From the NCBI GenBank assembly GCA_011321985.1, contig DROB01000117.1, positions 1 through 17,518 of the forward strand: a stretch of DNA of 17,518 bases. The letters are read 5' to 3'. The position numbers and the translations under genes were made by a program. Shown here piece by piece: positions 1 to 8,050 of the stretch. Under the pieces are notes generated by a model. It was not told the origin of the DNA, searched no databases, and was given only the letters and a program-made list of their open reading frames with translations. Every line of letters starts with the position of its first letter. Positions within the stretch are counted from its first letter, which is position 1. This stretch comes from Gammaproteobacteria bacterium. GTDB lineage: Bacteria; Pseudomonadota; Gammaproteobacteria; SZUA-229.

Positions 1-1447
1 AACGAAGATCGGTAAACAGGACCATCGATAAAGCGATGGTGAAGAACAGTCCCGCCCATCCTACTTTATTGGGCCGTATTTCTTCATGCGGGAATTCGGT
101 GGTGACGACGACAAAATTTTTGTCTTTCTGTAGACGTGCCAGAGCATCCCAGGCCGTGTGTACGACCAGAGTATCCCCCGCCTCAAGAGGCAGGTTTCGT
201 ATATCGTCACCTTCACGTAATGTTTCACCATCACGATGTAGAGCTACCATGGCGATACTGTAAGTTTTACGCATCCACAGGTCACGTGCAGATTTTCCTA
301 TCAGGCTGGAACCGGGTGGGATAACGATATCAGCAATACCTGATTTGGCACTGGAGAGAGTATCGATAAAAGTCTGTAGTTCACTCCTGAGATACAGATC
401 ATGCTTTTCGACGAAGGCTAGCAAATTCTTCTGTGCTGCAAGTACGCCGAGTATGGTACCGGCCTGTATGCCGGTATCACGTGCCAGTCCTCCGGGACCA
501 ACACGAGTTGAATCGCCCCCGGTATGGGCGGCAATGATGCGGATGCGTTCGGCATGCTCTATGTCGTCAAGTGATTTTCCGACCAGGTTACTGCTGGCAG
601 GGACTTCGACTTCGAATAATTCATAATTCAGGCCGTAGATGTCTTTGAAATAATCGACAGTATTACCAGCGGATGTACCTTCACTGATGGATTTAGGTAA
701 AACGAAACGACCCAGTAAAACAAAATAGAGGATACCGGTGATAACCAGTGATACGCCGACAGGGGTGACTGAAAACAGTGACCACTGTTGCATCTGCTGG
801 CTTTCTGGCAGAGCATGGTTTGAGGTAATGATCAGATCATTAAGCAGGATGAGGGGAGAAGAACCTACCATGGTAACGGTACCACCAAGGATGGCACAGA
901 ACCCCATGGGCATCAGCAGGCGGGACATGGGTAGACCGGAACGTGCTGAAATTCGACTGACGACGGGCAGGAACAGGGCAGTCGCACCCACGTTCTGCAT
1001 GAAAGATGAAATGAATGCCACGGTACCTGAAATAATGGGGATGATACGCGTCTCTGTGGTGCCACCTACTTTGAGGATGAAGGCAGCCACTTTTGTCATC
1101 AGGCCGGTTTTGTCCAGGCCCGCACCGATGATCATGACGGCAATGATGGACATGACCGCATTGCTGGAAAACCCGTTAAAAATTTTCTGGGTATCGACGA
1201 GGCCCTGTGAGAGACCCATGTAGGGAGCGAACAGGCTGGTCAATCCCAGGATGACCATGATACTGATGGCGGCAACATCGACATCGACAATTTCAAAAGC
1301 AAACAGATAGATGGTCAGGACCAGGACTGCCGTCACCCAGGCAACTTCGATGGATGGGGTGAGGGTCGAGAGATAAAGAGCAACAAAAGTGAAAATAATG
1401 CCCGCAACAATTTTTTTTACAGGAAGATCTTTTTTATCGGCGGTCAT
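1..1447 (-). CDS. SLC13-family permease with two RCK_C (TrkA-C) domains, 3' end outside window
   Basis: This is an inner-membrane anion or dicarboxylate/sulfate-type transporter of the SLC13/DASS (ArsB-like) superfamily. The substrate cannot be read from sequence. The ATG is at 1447, followed by MTADKKDLPVKKIVAGIIF, and the frame stays open to the left edge, giving 482 visible codons. Several hydrophobic helices fill about residues 12-250, including an NGFSSNAVMSIMAVMIIGAG segment and a GTVTMVGSSPLILLND segment typical of the family. Two soluble RCK_C-like domains follow at roughly residues 270-350 and 368-440, each with an IGKS or VGKS turn. Hydrophobic sequence then resumes at the window edge, so the second membrane half lies outside. 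RCK_C domains usually bind small ligands and gate transport. It follows mupP on the same strand after a 234-nt gap, so it is probably transcribed separately. No good ribosome site is seen at the start. The family is fairly sure; the substrate is unknown. Confidence 0.85.
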   Translation of the reverse strand, partial: MTADKKDLPVKKIVAGIIFTFVALYLSTLTPSIEVAWVTAVLVLTIYLFAFEIVDVDVAAISIMVILGLTSLFAPYMGLSQGLVDTQKIFNGFSSNAVMSIIAVMIIGAGLDKTGLMTKVAAFILKVGGTTETRIIPIISGTVAFISSFMQNVGATALFLPVVSRISARSGLPMSRLLMPMGFCAILGGTVTMVGSSPLILLNDLIITSNHALPESQQMQQWSLFSVTPVGVSLVITGILYFVLLGRFVLPKSISEGTSAGNTVDYFKDIYGLNYELFEVEVPASSNLVGKSLDDIEHAERIRIIAAHTGGDSTRVGPGGLARDTGIQAGTILGVLAAQKNLLAFVEKHDLYLRSELQTFIDTLSSAKSGIADIVIPPGSSLIGKSARDLWMRKTYSIAMVALHRDGETLREGDDIRNLPLEAGDTLVVHTAWDALARLQKDKNFVVVTTEFPHEEIRPNKVGWAGLFFTIALSMVLFTDLR

Positions 1448-1681
1448 GATGTCTGTAGCCCTGGGTGATGGTAATTAAAATATTAGGGGGTCGTACAGCA
1501 ATATTTGAAATTTAACCGGCACCGGCCCTTGAAGTGAGCTAGCCTGTTCAAAATGCTGGATTTTAAGGAGATGAATACTACGTTATTAACGGGGTTTGTG
1601 TCGAGCTAAAATAGCCCGAAAGCTGCCTGTGGCCCTGAATGCAGTGAAATGACGGACAAAAAAATACACTTTATGGTGGGG

Positions 1682-2350
1682 CTACAGGAGGCCGAGAATT
1701 TGTGAAGGGGTCTGTATATGATAATCGGCATTCCAGTCATCCGTGTTTTCTCCAACACCGATATAACCGTATTCGGCAATGACAGTTTTCATGCCAGCAT
1801 TATGCCCGGCTTCTATGTCACGTTGTGCATCGCCCACATAGACACACTCTTCAGGTATGCTACCCGTCAGTTCGCAGGCGTAATACATCGGCTCTGGATG
1901 GGGTTTACGGTGGGTGGTGGAATCGGAACTGACGATGCAGGCCGCGCGTTGATCCAGCCCCAGAGAGGCCATTAATGGTTCGGTCAGCCAGCCGGGCTTG
2001 TTGGTGACGACACCCCACTTGATATTACTCTGTTCCAGTTGTGTTAATAAATCATTCATCTCGTCGAACAGTTGTGAGTGGGTCGCAAGGTTGTCCTGAT
2101 AAATTTGCAGGTAGCGTGTTTTTAATCGCTCGCCTGTCGCGGTGTCGAGCTCGTTACCGAAAGCCAGTTTTACCAGAGCGATACTGCCATCGGAGACCAC
2201 AGGACGGACCTCACTAAATGGCAGACGAGCCTGCTGTTCTTCATCACAAAGTATCTCTAGTGCAGCTGCCATATCGGGTGCGGTATCGATCAAGGTGCCA
2301 TCCAGATCAAACAGGACGGTATTGATTTTTTGCAGCGGGGCAGCCATCAT
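1682..2350 (-). CDS. mupP: HAD-family sugar-phosphate phosphatase, probably N-acetylmuramic acid 6-phosphate phosphatase MupP (or phosphoglycolate phosphatase Gph)
   Basis: This is a cytoplasmic HAD subfamily IA hydrolase. Motif I, FDLDGTLIDT, supplies the nucleophile and acid/base aspartates (Asp14 and Asp16 counted from the Met at 2347). The threonine motif VVTNKPG, the lysine motif RKPHPEP and the acidic motif YVGDAQRDIEAG are all present. The open frame extends to 2407, but that would overlap ubiG. The tandem ATGs at 2350 and 2347 lie 10-13 nt after the ubiG stop and give 221-222 aa, the usual size; I chose 2350. Neither has a good Shine-Dalgarno, so translation may be coupled to ubiG. 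HAD motifs alone do not separate Gph from MupP. The order mtaD-ubiG-phosphatase matches, from memory, the Pseudomonas locus where this gene is MupP, which turns MurNAc-6-P into MurNAc in the AnmK-MupP-AmgK-MurU recycling route. The MupP name is therefore an inference from synteny. Confidence 0.85.
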   Translation of the reverse strand: MMAAPLQKINTVLFDLDGTLIDTAPDMAAALEILCDEEQQARLPFSEVRPVVSDGSIALVKLAFGNELDTATGERLKTRYLQIYQDNLATHSQLFDEMNDLLTQLEQSNIKWGVVTNKPGWLTEPLMASLGLDQRAACIVSSDSTTHRKPHPEPMYYACELTGSIPEECVYVGDAQRDIEAGHNAGMKTVIAEYGYIGVGENTDDWNADYHIQTPSQILGLL

Positions 2351-2360
2351 CTGGTAAAGG

Positions 2361-3071
2361 CTATTGGGCAGGACGGCGGTAATGCACCATATAATTGACA
2401 TCGACATCCTGTGACAGGCTGAATAATCCGGTAAACGGGTTATAACTAACGCCTTTCAGTTTAACCAGCTCCAGTCCTGCCGCCCTGGCCCATTGATCCA
2501 GTTCAGAAGGTCTGATGAATTTTGCGTAGTCGTGTGTGCCCCGCGGTAGCATTTTCATCAGGTACTCGGCACCGACGATAGCGAAAGCATAGGATTTGGG
2601 ATTTCGGTTGATGGTCGAAAAATAAACGGAACCACCGGGCTTGACCAAGGTGAAGCAGGCCTTGATGATGGACTCGGGATCGGGCACATGTTCCAGCATC
2701 TCCATGCAGGTAACGACATCGAAGTGAGCGGATTTCTGCTGTGCCAGTTCTTCAGCTGTCATTTGCTGGTAATCAATTTCGAGTTCACTCTCCATGGCGT
2801 GCAGACGGGCGACGGATAAGGGAGATTTGCCCATATCGATACCGCAGGTTGTCGCACCACAGCTCGCCATGCTTTCACTGAGGATGCCTCCACCACAACC
2901 GATGTCGCAGACAGTCTTACCATCGAGAGGAGAGCCCGTGTTGATAAAGCTCAAACGCAAAGGGTTCATCTCGTGCAGCGGTTTGAATTCACCCTGCTGG
3001 TCCCACCAGCGTGAAGCCAGGTCTTCAAATTTTTTGATCTCTGCTGGATCGATATTGGCTGAATAGGTCAT
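2361..3071 (-). CDS. ubiG: bifunctional ubiquinone O-methyltransferase UbiG
   Basis: UbiG is a SAM-dependent methyltransferase that carries out both O-methylations of ubiquinone biosynthesis, on the early catechol intermediate and on the last demethylubiquinol step. It works at the inner face of the cytoplasmic membrane. The 236-aa protein has the diagnostic UbiG opening (DPAEIKKFEDLASRWWDQQG, residues 8-27) and PLHEMNPLRL. It has the SAM-binding glycine loop DIGCGGG at residues 56-62 and the typical CMEMLEHVPDP and FSTINRNPKSY segments. Length is normal for the family (about 240 aa). It is the middle gene of a minus-strand set, 94 nt after mtaD and 10 nt before the phosphatase. The start has no recognisable Shine-Dalgarno and sits directly after a very AT-rich stretch. 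The identification is secure. Confidence 0.97.
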   Translation of the reverse strand: MTYSANIDPAEIKKFEDLASRWWDQQGEFKPLHEMNPLRLSFINTGSPLDGKTVCDIGCGGGILSESMASCGATTCGIDMGKSPLSVARLHAMESELEIDYQQMTAEELAQQKSAHFDVVTCMEMLEHVPDPESIIKACFTLVKPGGSVYFSTINRNPKSYAFAIVGAEYLMKMLPRGTHDYAKFIRPSELDQWARAAGLELVKLKGVSYNPFTGLFSLSQDVDVNYMVHYRRPAQ

Positions 3072-3165
3072 AAGTGTTTTATATAGAGTTAATCTAAAAT
3101 ATTAAATATATTATATATTTATATGAATAATATATGATTATTCATAATATTGGCAGTAGTATCTG
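3072..3165. other. very AT-rich spacer between mtaD and ubiG with an inverted repeat
   Basis: About 15 of 94 bases are G or C, far below the flanking genes. It contains an inverted repeat with 10-bp arms at 3122-3131 and 3137-3146 around a 5-nt centre; the core arms read ATGAATAAT and ATTATTCAT. It could act as an upstream A/T element, a binding site for an H-NS-like protein or another regulator, or a weak RNA hairpin. No Shine-Dalgarno is visible before the ubiG ATG. The role is inference. Confidence 0.5.
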
Positions 3166-4476
3166 TTATCGGATGGTGCAACTGATTCTAATGCATTCCT
3201 GTTTTAGAGTGTTCTCATCGATGGTAGTGAGCACTCTATCGGTCAATAGCTGTCTTCCAGCCACCCACACGTCAGTTACATGATCACGTGAACTACTATA
3301 GACCAGATGCGAGACCGGGTCGTATACCGGCAGGGTTTCGATCATATCGAAATCGACGGCGATGATATCTGCTGATTTTCCGATCTCAATCGAACCGGTT
3401 ACCTCATTAAGGCCTAACGCTTTTGCTCCGTTGATGGTAGCCATCTGTAGCACCTGCTCTGCTGGAACAGCCGTTGCATCCATGGTACTGATTTTTGCCA
3501 GCATCGCCGCAGAACGCATCTCACCAAACATATCCAGGTCATTATTGCTCGAGCTGCTGTCAGTGCCCAGAGCGACATTGATCCCGGCATCGAGTAGAGG
3601 CTTGACCGGACAGATACCGCTGGCGAGTTTCATATTGGATTCCGGGCAGTGGATGACGTGACTGCCACTGGTGGCCATCAATGCTATTTCATCCTCCAGT
3701 AACTGGGTCATATGCACGGCCTGTAATGAAGGCGTGAGCAAGCCGAGTTTGTTCAGCCTTTCTAAGGGGCGTTGGCCGTCATTTTTTTCGGCCTGGCTGA
3801 CTTCAGACGCGGTTTCATGGATATGCATATGGATATTCAGTTCGAGTTCATTCGCCAGTGTGCATATATGTTTCAACGGCTCATCCGATACCGTGTAGGG
3901 AGCATGGGGCGCAAATGTGGTCCTGATTAAGTCATGACCTTTGTAATGGTCAAAAACAGCGAGGCCTTTGTCGATATATTCTTCACTACTGTTTGCCCAC
4001 ACGGTGGGAAAATCGATCAGGATTAAACCGACGCTGGCGCGTATACCGATGTCACTGGCAACACGCGCTGTGATATCGGGGAAGAAGTACATATCATTAA
4101 AACAGGTGGTGCCGCTGCGGATCATCTCGGCTATAGCCAGTTCTGTCCCGGTATGTACAAAAGCTTCATTCACATGTTCTGCTTCTGCTGGCCAGACATG
4201 ATTTTCTAACCAGTCCATCAGGTTTAGATCATCGGCCAGTCCTCGAAACAGATTCATTGCCGCGTGGGTGTGGCTGTTGATCAGCCCCGGCATCAATACA
4301 TGTTGAGGGTATTCCCGGTCGATGCTGGCATTGTATTTTGATTTTGCTTCATCACTGGGTAGAACATCGATGATTTTTTCTTCGTCTATCGCAATGCAAT
4401 GCTGTTCGAGATAACGGTGTCTGTTATCTACGGGCACGATCCAGCGAGCGTGCAATAGAGTATCGATATTCTTCAT
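3166..4476 (-). CDS. mtaD: TRZ/ATZ-type amidohydrolase, 5-methylthioadenosine/S-adenosylhomocysteine deaminase
   Basis: This is a cytoplasmic metal-dependent amidohydrolase (436 aa) that converts 5'-methylthioadenosine, and often S-adenosylhomocysteine, to the inosine derivative plus ammonia. The metal ligands of the family are visible: the HxH pair SHTHAAMN (His69, His71), a histidine in HMHIHETASE, the HCPESNMKLASG segment and the aspartate of GTDSSSSNNDLDMFGEMR. The stretch NLFRGLADDLNLMDWLENHVWP is typical of the MTA/SAH deaminase and chlorohydrolase branch. It is the first gene of a minus-strand set with ubiG and mupP, the same order I recall around the characterised Pseudomonas MTA deaminase. 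The upstream 241 nt are shared with the divergent lpoB gene. Close relatives deaminate triazines or other purines, so the exact substrate is likely but not proven. Confidence 0.88.
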   Translation of the reverse strand: MKNIDTLLHARWIVPVDNRHRYLEQHCIAIDEEKIIDVLPSDEAKSKYNASIDREYPQHVLMPGLINSHTHAAMNLFRGLADDLNLMDWLENHVWPAEAEHVNEAFVHTGTELAIAEMIRSGTTCFNDMYFFPDITARVASDIGIRASVGLILIDFPTVWANSSEEYIDKGLAVFDHYKGHDLIRTTFAPHAPYTVSDEPLKHICTLANELELNIHMHIHETASEVSQAEKNDGQRPLERLNKLGLLTPSLQAVHMTQLLEDEIALMATSGSHVIHCPESNMKLASGICPVKPLLDAGINVALGTDSSSSNNDLDMFGEMRSAAMLAKISTMDATAVPAEQVLQMATINGAKALGLNEVTGSIEIGKSADIIAVDFDMIETLPVYDPVSHLVYSSSRDHVTDVWVAGRQLLTDRVLTTIDENTLKQECIRISCTIR

Positions 4477-4717
4477 GACGCGACCATACCTGTTGCTCTG
4501 GCGGAGTGCAACTTTATGGCCGGGTTACGTGGTGTTTTATTTTCGCTCGGGGGAACGGTGAGCTTCTGCCAGAGGTGCAGGATAATGTGCGGCATTTCAC
4601 AATTCTTTCAATAAAAAGCCAGGATTTACTAGCCACTATGGTGACATAATGTTATAAACCTGTCCAACATATGCTAAACGTATACCAGATAAAAAATAAA
4701 ACCCGAGGGAGTATGAA

Positions 4718-5329
4718 ATGAAATTATTATCGTCAAGAGTGAATCAGTATGTGACAGTGTTGGGCCTGCTTTTTTTGCTGGCTGCCTGTAATCCGACAGT
4801 GAGTCGGGTGGATTCTGATTCGGTTACTGACCTGAGCGGAAAATGGAACGATACTGATTCTCGACTGGTCGCGCAGGAGATGATCCAGGATGTTCTTTCA
4901 CGTGGCTGGTTGAGTAAATTTAATCGTGCCAAGGGTAAGTCACCAACGGTCATCGTCGGCACCGTGCGAAATCTCAGTCATGAGCACATCAACACACGAA
5001 CCTTCATTGCAGATATGGAACGCGAGTTAATTAACTCGGGTGAAGTCGAATTTGTTGCTTCGGCTCAGGATCGTGAAGAGATCCGCCAGGAAGTGAAAGA
5101 ACAGGACCTGTATGCATCGGAAGCGACACGTAAAGCCATGGGCCAGGAGGTCGGTGCCGATTTTATGTTACAGGGTTCGATCAATACTATCGTCGATGCT
5201 ATCAGTGGACAACAGGCACGTTTCTATCAGATCGATCTGACGCTCATCGAGCTAGGTACTAACCGTAAAGTCTGGGTCGGTCAGAAGAAAATCAAGAAAA
5301 CGATCGAGAAAGGCGGCTTCCGCCTCTAG
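4718..5329 (+). CDS. lpoB: penicillin-binding protein activator LpoB family lipoprotein
   Basis: This is an outer-membrane lipoprotein. In enterobacteria LpoB reaches through the periplasm and stimulates the bifunctional peptidoglycan synthase PBP1b. The 203-aa protein has a lipoprotein signal peptide ending in the lipobox LLAAC, with the lipidated Cys24 followed by Asn, which does not retain it in the inner membrane. The mature part carries the LpoB-family hallmarks: LVAQEMIQDVLSRGWLSKF, PTVIVGTVRNLSHEHINT, a degraded SGEVEFVAS strand and the C-terminal IDLTLIELGTNRKVWVGQKK strand. A GGGAG sequence lies about 7 nt before the ATG, supporting this start. It opens a three-gene run of lipoproteins on the plus strand, and its 241-nt upstream region is divergent with mtaD. 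Members outside enterobacteria are annotated as LpoB, but their PBP partner is rarely tested. No PBP gene is in the window. Confidence 0.9.
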   Translation: MKLLSSRVNQYVTVLGLLFLLAACNPTVSRVDSDSVTDLSGKWNDTDSRLVAQEMIQDVLSRGWLSKFNRAKGKSPTVIVGTVRNLSHEHINTRTFIADMERELINSGEVEFVASAQDREEIRQEVKEQDLYASEATRKAMGQEVGADFMLQGSINTIVDAISGQQARFYQIDLTLIELGTNRKVWVGQKKIKKTIEKGGFRL

Positions 5330-5478
5330 TCAGTTTTTGTACCCGCGCGTATCTGCGTGGGTGCAACGTTTTGACCCGGTAATAAGAATATGCCTCACAT
5401 CAGCATGTGGGCGTGTGGATAAATGATAAATGGAGATATTGATGTTGGTTTTAACGATTCATATCGAGATGACATCTC

Positions 5479-6846
5479 ATGTCAGTTAAATATACGAATG
5501 CCTTAGGAGATAGCCTCTCTCGATATTCTCAGATCGAGACCATGCCTGACAGAAATCTATACATAAAATTTACTTTCATTTTTTGTATAGGTTTTCTGCT
5601 GCAATCCTGTGCCAGTTACGGCCAACGTGCTACTACCATGCGAGATGGCCTGCTGACCGGTAGACCTGATCTATCTCTGGAACTGGTGGAAAAAGAAGAC
5701 CCGAAGGAGAAGGATGTTGTTGCTTCACTCGATAAAGGCATGCTGCGTCGTATCAATGGTGATTATTCGGGAAGTAACCAGATACTGGAAGTTGCCAAGC
5801 AGAAAATCGAAGAGTTGTATGGTTTCAGTGTTACAGAAAATCTGGCATCCGTTACTATAAACGAGACCTTGCGTGGATATGAAGGGGATCGTTATGAGCA
5901 GTTACTGTTACATGCTTACAAAGCGATGAATTATATTCAGCTGGGCCAGATGGACGATGCCCGTGTTGAGATGTTGCAGGCTGATGTCAAGATGATGGAA
6001 TGGGGGGATGAACCTGAAGAAGACGCGTTTGTCCGTTACCTCGAGGGTATCATCTATGAGAGTCTGGGCGAATATGACGATGCTCTGATCTCCTATCGTA
6101 AGGCTTATACGGTCTATAAGGAAAAAGGTGGAAGCCAGTATCCGGTGACTCCGCAGTCTTTAAAACAGGATATGCTGCGCTTGCTCGCGCGACAGGGCTC
6201 ATGGAGTGAATTCAAGTCATATAAGAAAGAATTCAATATGACCGATTTTAAAGCGACCAAAGCCAGTAAGAAATTTGGTGACCTGGTCGTTATTTTAAAT
6301 AATGGACTGGCACCCATACGCAGCGAGAGCATCATCCCTATTTTTGCGGCAGAAGTCGAAGATAATTTACGGGTGGCTTTTCCGGTCTATAAGCAACCAA
6401 GAAAGCCGGTGTACGGTGCACGGGTCAGTGTCGATGGCGAGCTATACGGTATGGAGACAGTAGAAGATGTCGATGCATTGGCGCGTTATTCACTGGAGCA
6501 GGCTATGCCTGGTATCATGGTGCGAGCGACTGCACGCGCTGTCGTCAAATATAAAACGCAGCACTCTGCAGAAGACAAGAATCCGATCGCGGGCTTTTTG
6601 ATCACGGTAACCAATCTCGTGACCGAGCGAGCCGATACCCGTAGCTGGACAACGTTGCCTGAGGAGATCGAATTAAGTAGGGTATCGCTTCCTGTGGGTG
6701 AGCATGATATACATATACAGATGACAAATTCAGTCGGTCTTACCGTCGATGTGATCGATGAAAAAGTGGATATCAAACCCGGACAGATCCGTTTTATAAT
6801 AAAGCACTGGAATACGCCAGTGGCGAAAGTCGCCGCTAACAAATAA
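5479..6846 (+). CDS. COG3014-type TPR-like lipoprotein
   Basis: This is a conserved lipoprotein of unknown function. The open frame gives 455 aa from the ATG at 5479. An in-frame ATG at 5542 gives 434 aa and starts a much more standard lipoprotein signal (MPDRNLYIKFTFIF..., lipobox LLQSC, Cys23), so the shorter form is likely real. Neither start has a strong ribosome site. The mature protein is helical with TPR-like pairs, for example LHAYKAMNYIQLGQMDDARVEML and YLEGIIYESLGEYDDALIS. A beta-rich C-terminal half follows, with SESIIPIFAAEVEDNLRVAFPVYK and PVGEHDIHIQMTNSVG. This resembles COG3014 proteins, which I recall next to LpoB and LPP20 lipoproteins in many gammaproteobacteria. The TPR-like part suggests it binds a partner protein, perhaps its lipoprotein neighbours. 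That is inference. Confidence 0.85.
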   Translation: MSVKYTNALGDSLSRYSQIETMPDRNLYIKFTFIFCIGFLLQSCASYGQRATTMRDGLLTGRPDLSLELVEKEDPKEKDVVASLDKGMLRRINGDYSGSNQILEVAKQKIEELYGFSVTENLASVTINETLRGYEGDRYEQLLLHAYKAMNYIQLGQMDDARVEMLQADVKMMEWGDEPEEDAFVRYLEGIIYESLGEYDDALISYRKAYTVYKEKGGSQYPVTPQSLKQDMLRLLARQGSWSEFKSYKKEFNMTDFKATKASKKFGDLVVILNNGLAPIRSESIIPIFAAEVEDNLRVAFPVYKQPRKPVYGARVSVDGELYGMETVEDVDALARYSLEQAMPGIMVRATARAVVKYKTQHSAEDKNPIAGFLITVTNLVTERADTRSWTTLPEEIELSRVSLPVGEHDIHIQMTNSVGLTVDVIDEKVDIKPGQIRFIIKHWNTPVAKVAANK

Positions 6847-6972
6847 TAGAAGAGGGCATAATCGTTCCTGATGATTTCCGTGGTCCGCTCTATCTGTAGC
6901 GGTATGCCGAAATTTTTTTCGACGATTATCAATATACGATATACGATCTGTATGGATGCCGGAGGTGTCGAC

Positions 6973-7020
6973 ATGCGGGAGCTATTTACTACCACTCCAG
7001 CAGTGGAGTTAAGGGGATGA
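6973..7020 (+). CDS. candidate 15-codon leader ORF before the LPP20 lipoprotein gene
   Basis: The sequence has a perfect Shine-Dalgarno (GGAGGT at 6961-6966), a 6-nt spacer and an ATG at 6973. The frame encodes MRELFTTTPAVELRG and stops with TGA at 7018-7020. The stop is only 4 nt before the GTG and 13 nt before the ATG that could start the next gene, an arrangement typical of translational coupling. A 6-bp hairpin (6994-6999 with 7004-7009) sits inside its end. It resembles no known peptide; chance occurrence is quite possible. Confidence 0.35.
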   Translation: MRELFTTTPAVELRG

Positions 7021-7024
7021 CAAG

Positions 7025-8050
7025 GTGAAAAACATGAAAGCCGTTTTAAAATTAAATATTCTGATGTGTACCTTGCTGCTGGCGGCGTGTATGCAATCGA
7101 AAGCTATCATGAGCTCAGGCGATACTCCGGAGTGGGTTCGTGGTGAGCCCGATATGTATCCCAATTTTAAGTATCTGTCTGCAACCGGGTCAGCATCGAA
7201 AGCAGAGCAGGCAAAGGGGCGCGCATTATCCAACCTGGCCAAAATATTTGAGGTGCAGATAAGAGAAGTTTCGACGACTTCACAGGACACCCAGACACAT
7301 AAAGAAGACGGTGTCGAAACCGTAAAATCCAGTGCCCGGATTGCCAGCACGGTAAATCTGAAAACGGATAAAATGGTGCAGGGGGCACGTATTGCCGAGC
7401 AGTGGCAGAGCAGTGCTGACCGGACCTACCACGCACTGGCTGTGCTCGATCGAGCACAGGCTGGAAATAATATTCGAGATGAGATGAATCGTCTGGATGA
7501 AGAGACGCAATATGCATTGACTCAACAAAAAACACGTAGTGACGGCCTGTTAAAGATTGCCGATCTACATAAAGCCAATGCTCTGCAGCAGGACAGAAAA
7601 ACCTTGCAAAAGACACTCAAGATTATCGATGTAAAAGGTAAGGGCGCACCTGCAAGGTGGAATCTTGCTGATCTGGATGAACAGCTGCAGCGGGCATTAA
7701 GGGCATTACCTATGTCGACCAGGGTGAAAGTCGATGATGTCGGTGGTCTGGGCAATATCCTGCAGGGGGCCGCATCCAGTGCGGGTTTCAATGTGAGAAA
7801 TACAGGGTATCAGCTGGCTGCGAGTGTCGAGGCACAGGCCCCTGTCTACCGCGATAACTGGTACTGGTTGAGGGCGACATTAAAACTTGAGTTAATCGCT
7901 CAGGATGGTGTTACCGTCATCGGTTATCAATCATGGCCACTGAAAGTATCTGCGGGTGAAAAAACGCAGTTACCGGCACGGATGCGTAAAGCGGTCGATA
8001 AAATATTGAAACAGGAGCTGCTGAACAGCGTTCTCAAGTTTGCGACGTAA
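7025..8050 (+). CDS. LPP20-family lipoprotein
   Basis: This is a predicted outer-membrane lipoprotein of about 340 aa and unknown function. The start is either GTG at 7025 or ATG at 7034; both precede the same signal peptide, and AAGGGG at 7011-7016 fits the GTG best. The lipobox LLLAAC gives Cys22 from the GTG. The segment after it (PEWVRGEPDMYPNFKYLSATGSASKAEQAKGRALSNLAKIF, cut by short gaps in similarity) matches the LPP20 domain: a PxW start, a strand ending in ATGSAS, and a helix of repeatedly counted Ala and Leu residues. The rest holds a long helical region (about residues 135-200) and a C-terminal alpha/beta part ending in the helix MRKAVDKILKQELLNSVLKF. It follows the COG3014-type gene after 178 nt and closes the lipoprotein triad. 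A strong hairpin begins 33 nt after its stop. Confidence 0.85.
   Translation: MKNMKAVLKLNILMCTLLLAACMQSKAIMSSGDTPEWVRGEPDMYPNFKYLSATGSASKAEQAKGRALSNLAKIFEVQIREVSTTSQDTQTHKEDGVETVKSSARIASTVNLKTDKMVQGARIAEQWQSSADRTYHALAVLDRAQAGNNIRDEMNRLDEETQYALTQQKTRSDGLLKIADLHKANALQQDRKTLQKTLKIIDVKGKGAPARWNLADLDEQLQRALRALPMSTRVKVDDVGGLGNILQGAASSAGFNVRNTGYQLAASVEAQAPVYRDNWYWLRATLKLELIAQDGVTVIGYQSWPLKVSAGEKTQLPARMRKAVDKILKQELLNSVLKFAT

Noticed and set aside
738..1223. Plus-strand open frame of 161 codons
   Set aside because: It lies opposite the SLC13 permease gene, is Met- and Arg-rich in a shadow-like way and has no family features.
1571..1609. 12-codon frame after AAGGAG at 1565-1570
   Set aside because: The ribosome site directly abuts the ATG with no spacer, so initiation is unlikely.
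5341..5362. Imperfect hairpin after lpoB as terminator
   Set aside because: One mismatch in an 8-bp stem and only a short interrupted T run at 5369-5372; not convincing.
7167..7616. Minus-strand open frame of 149 codons
   Set aside because: It is antisense to the LPP20-family gene, which has a signal peptide and family pattern.
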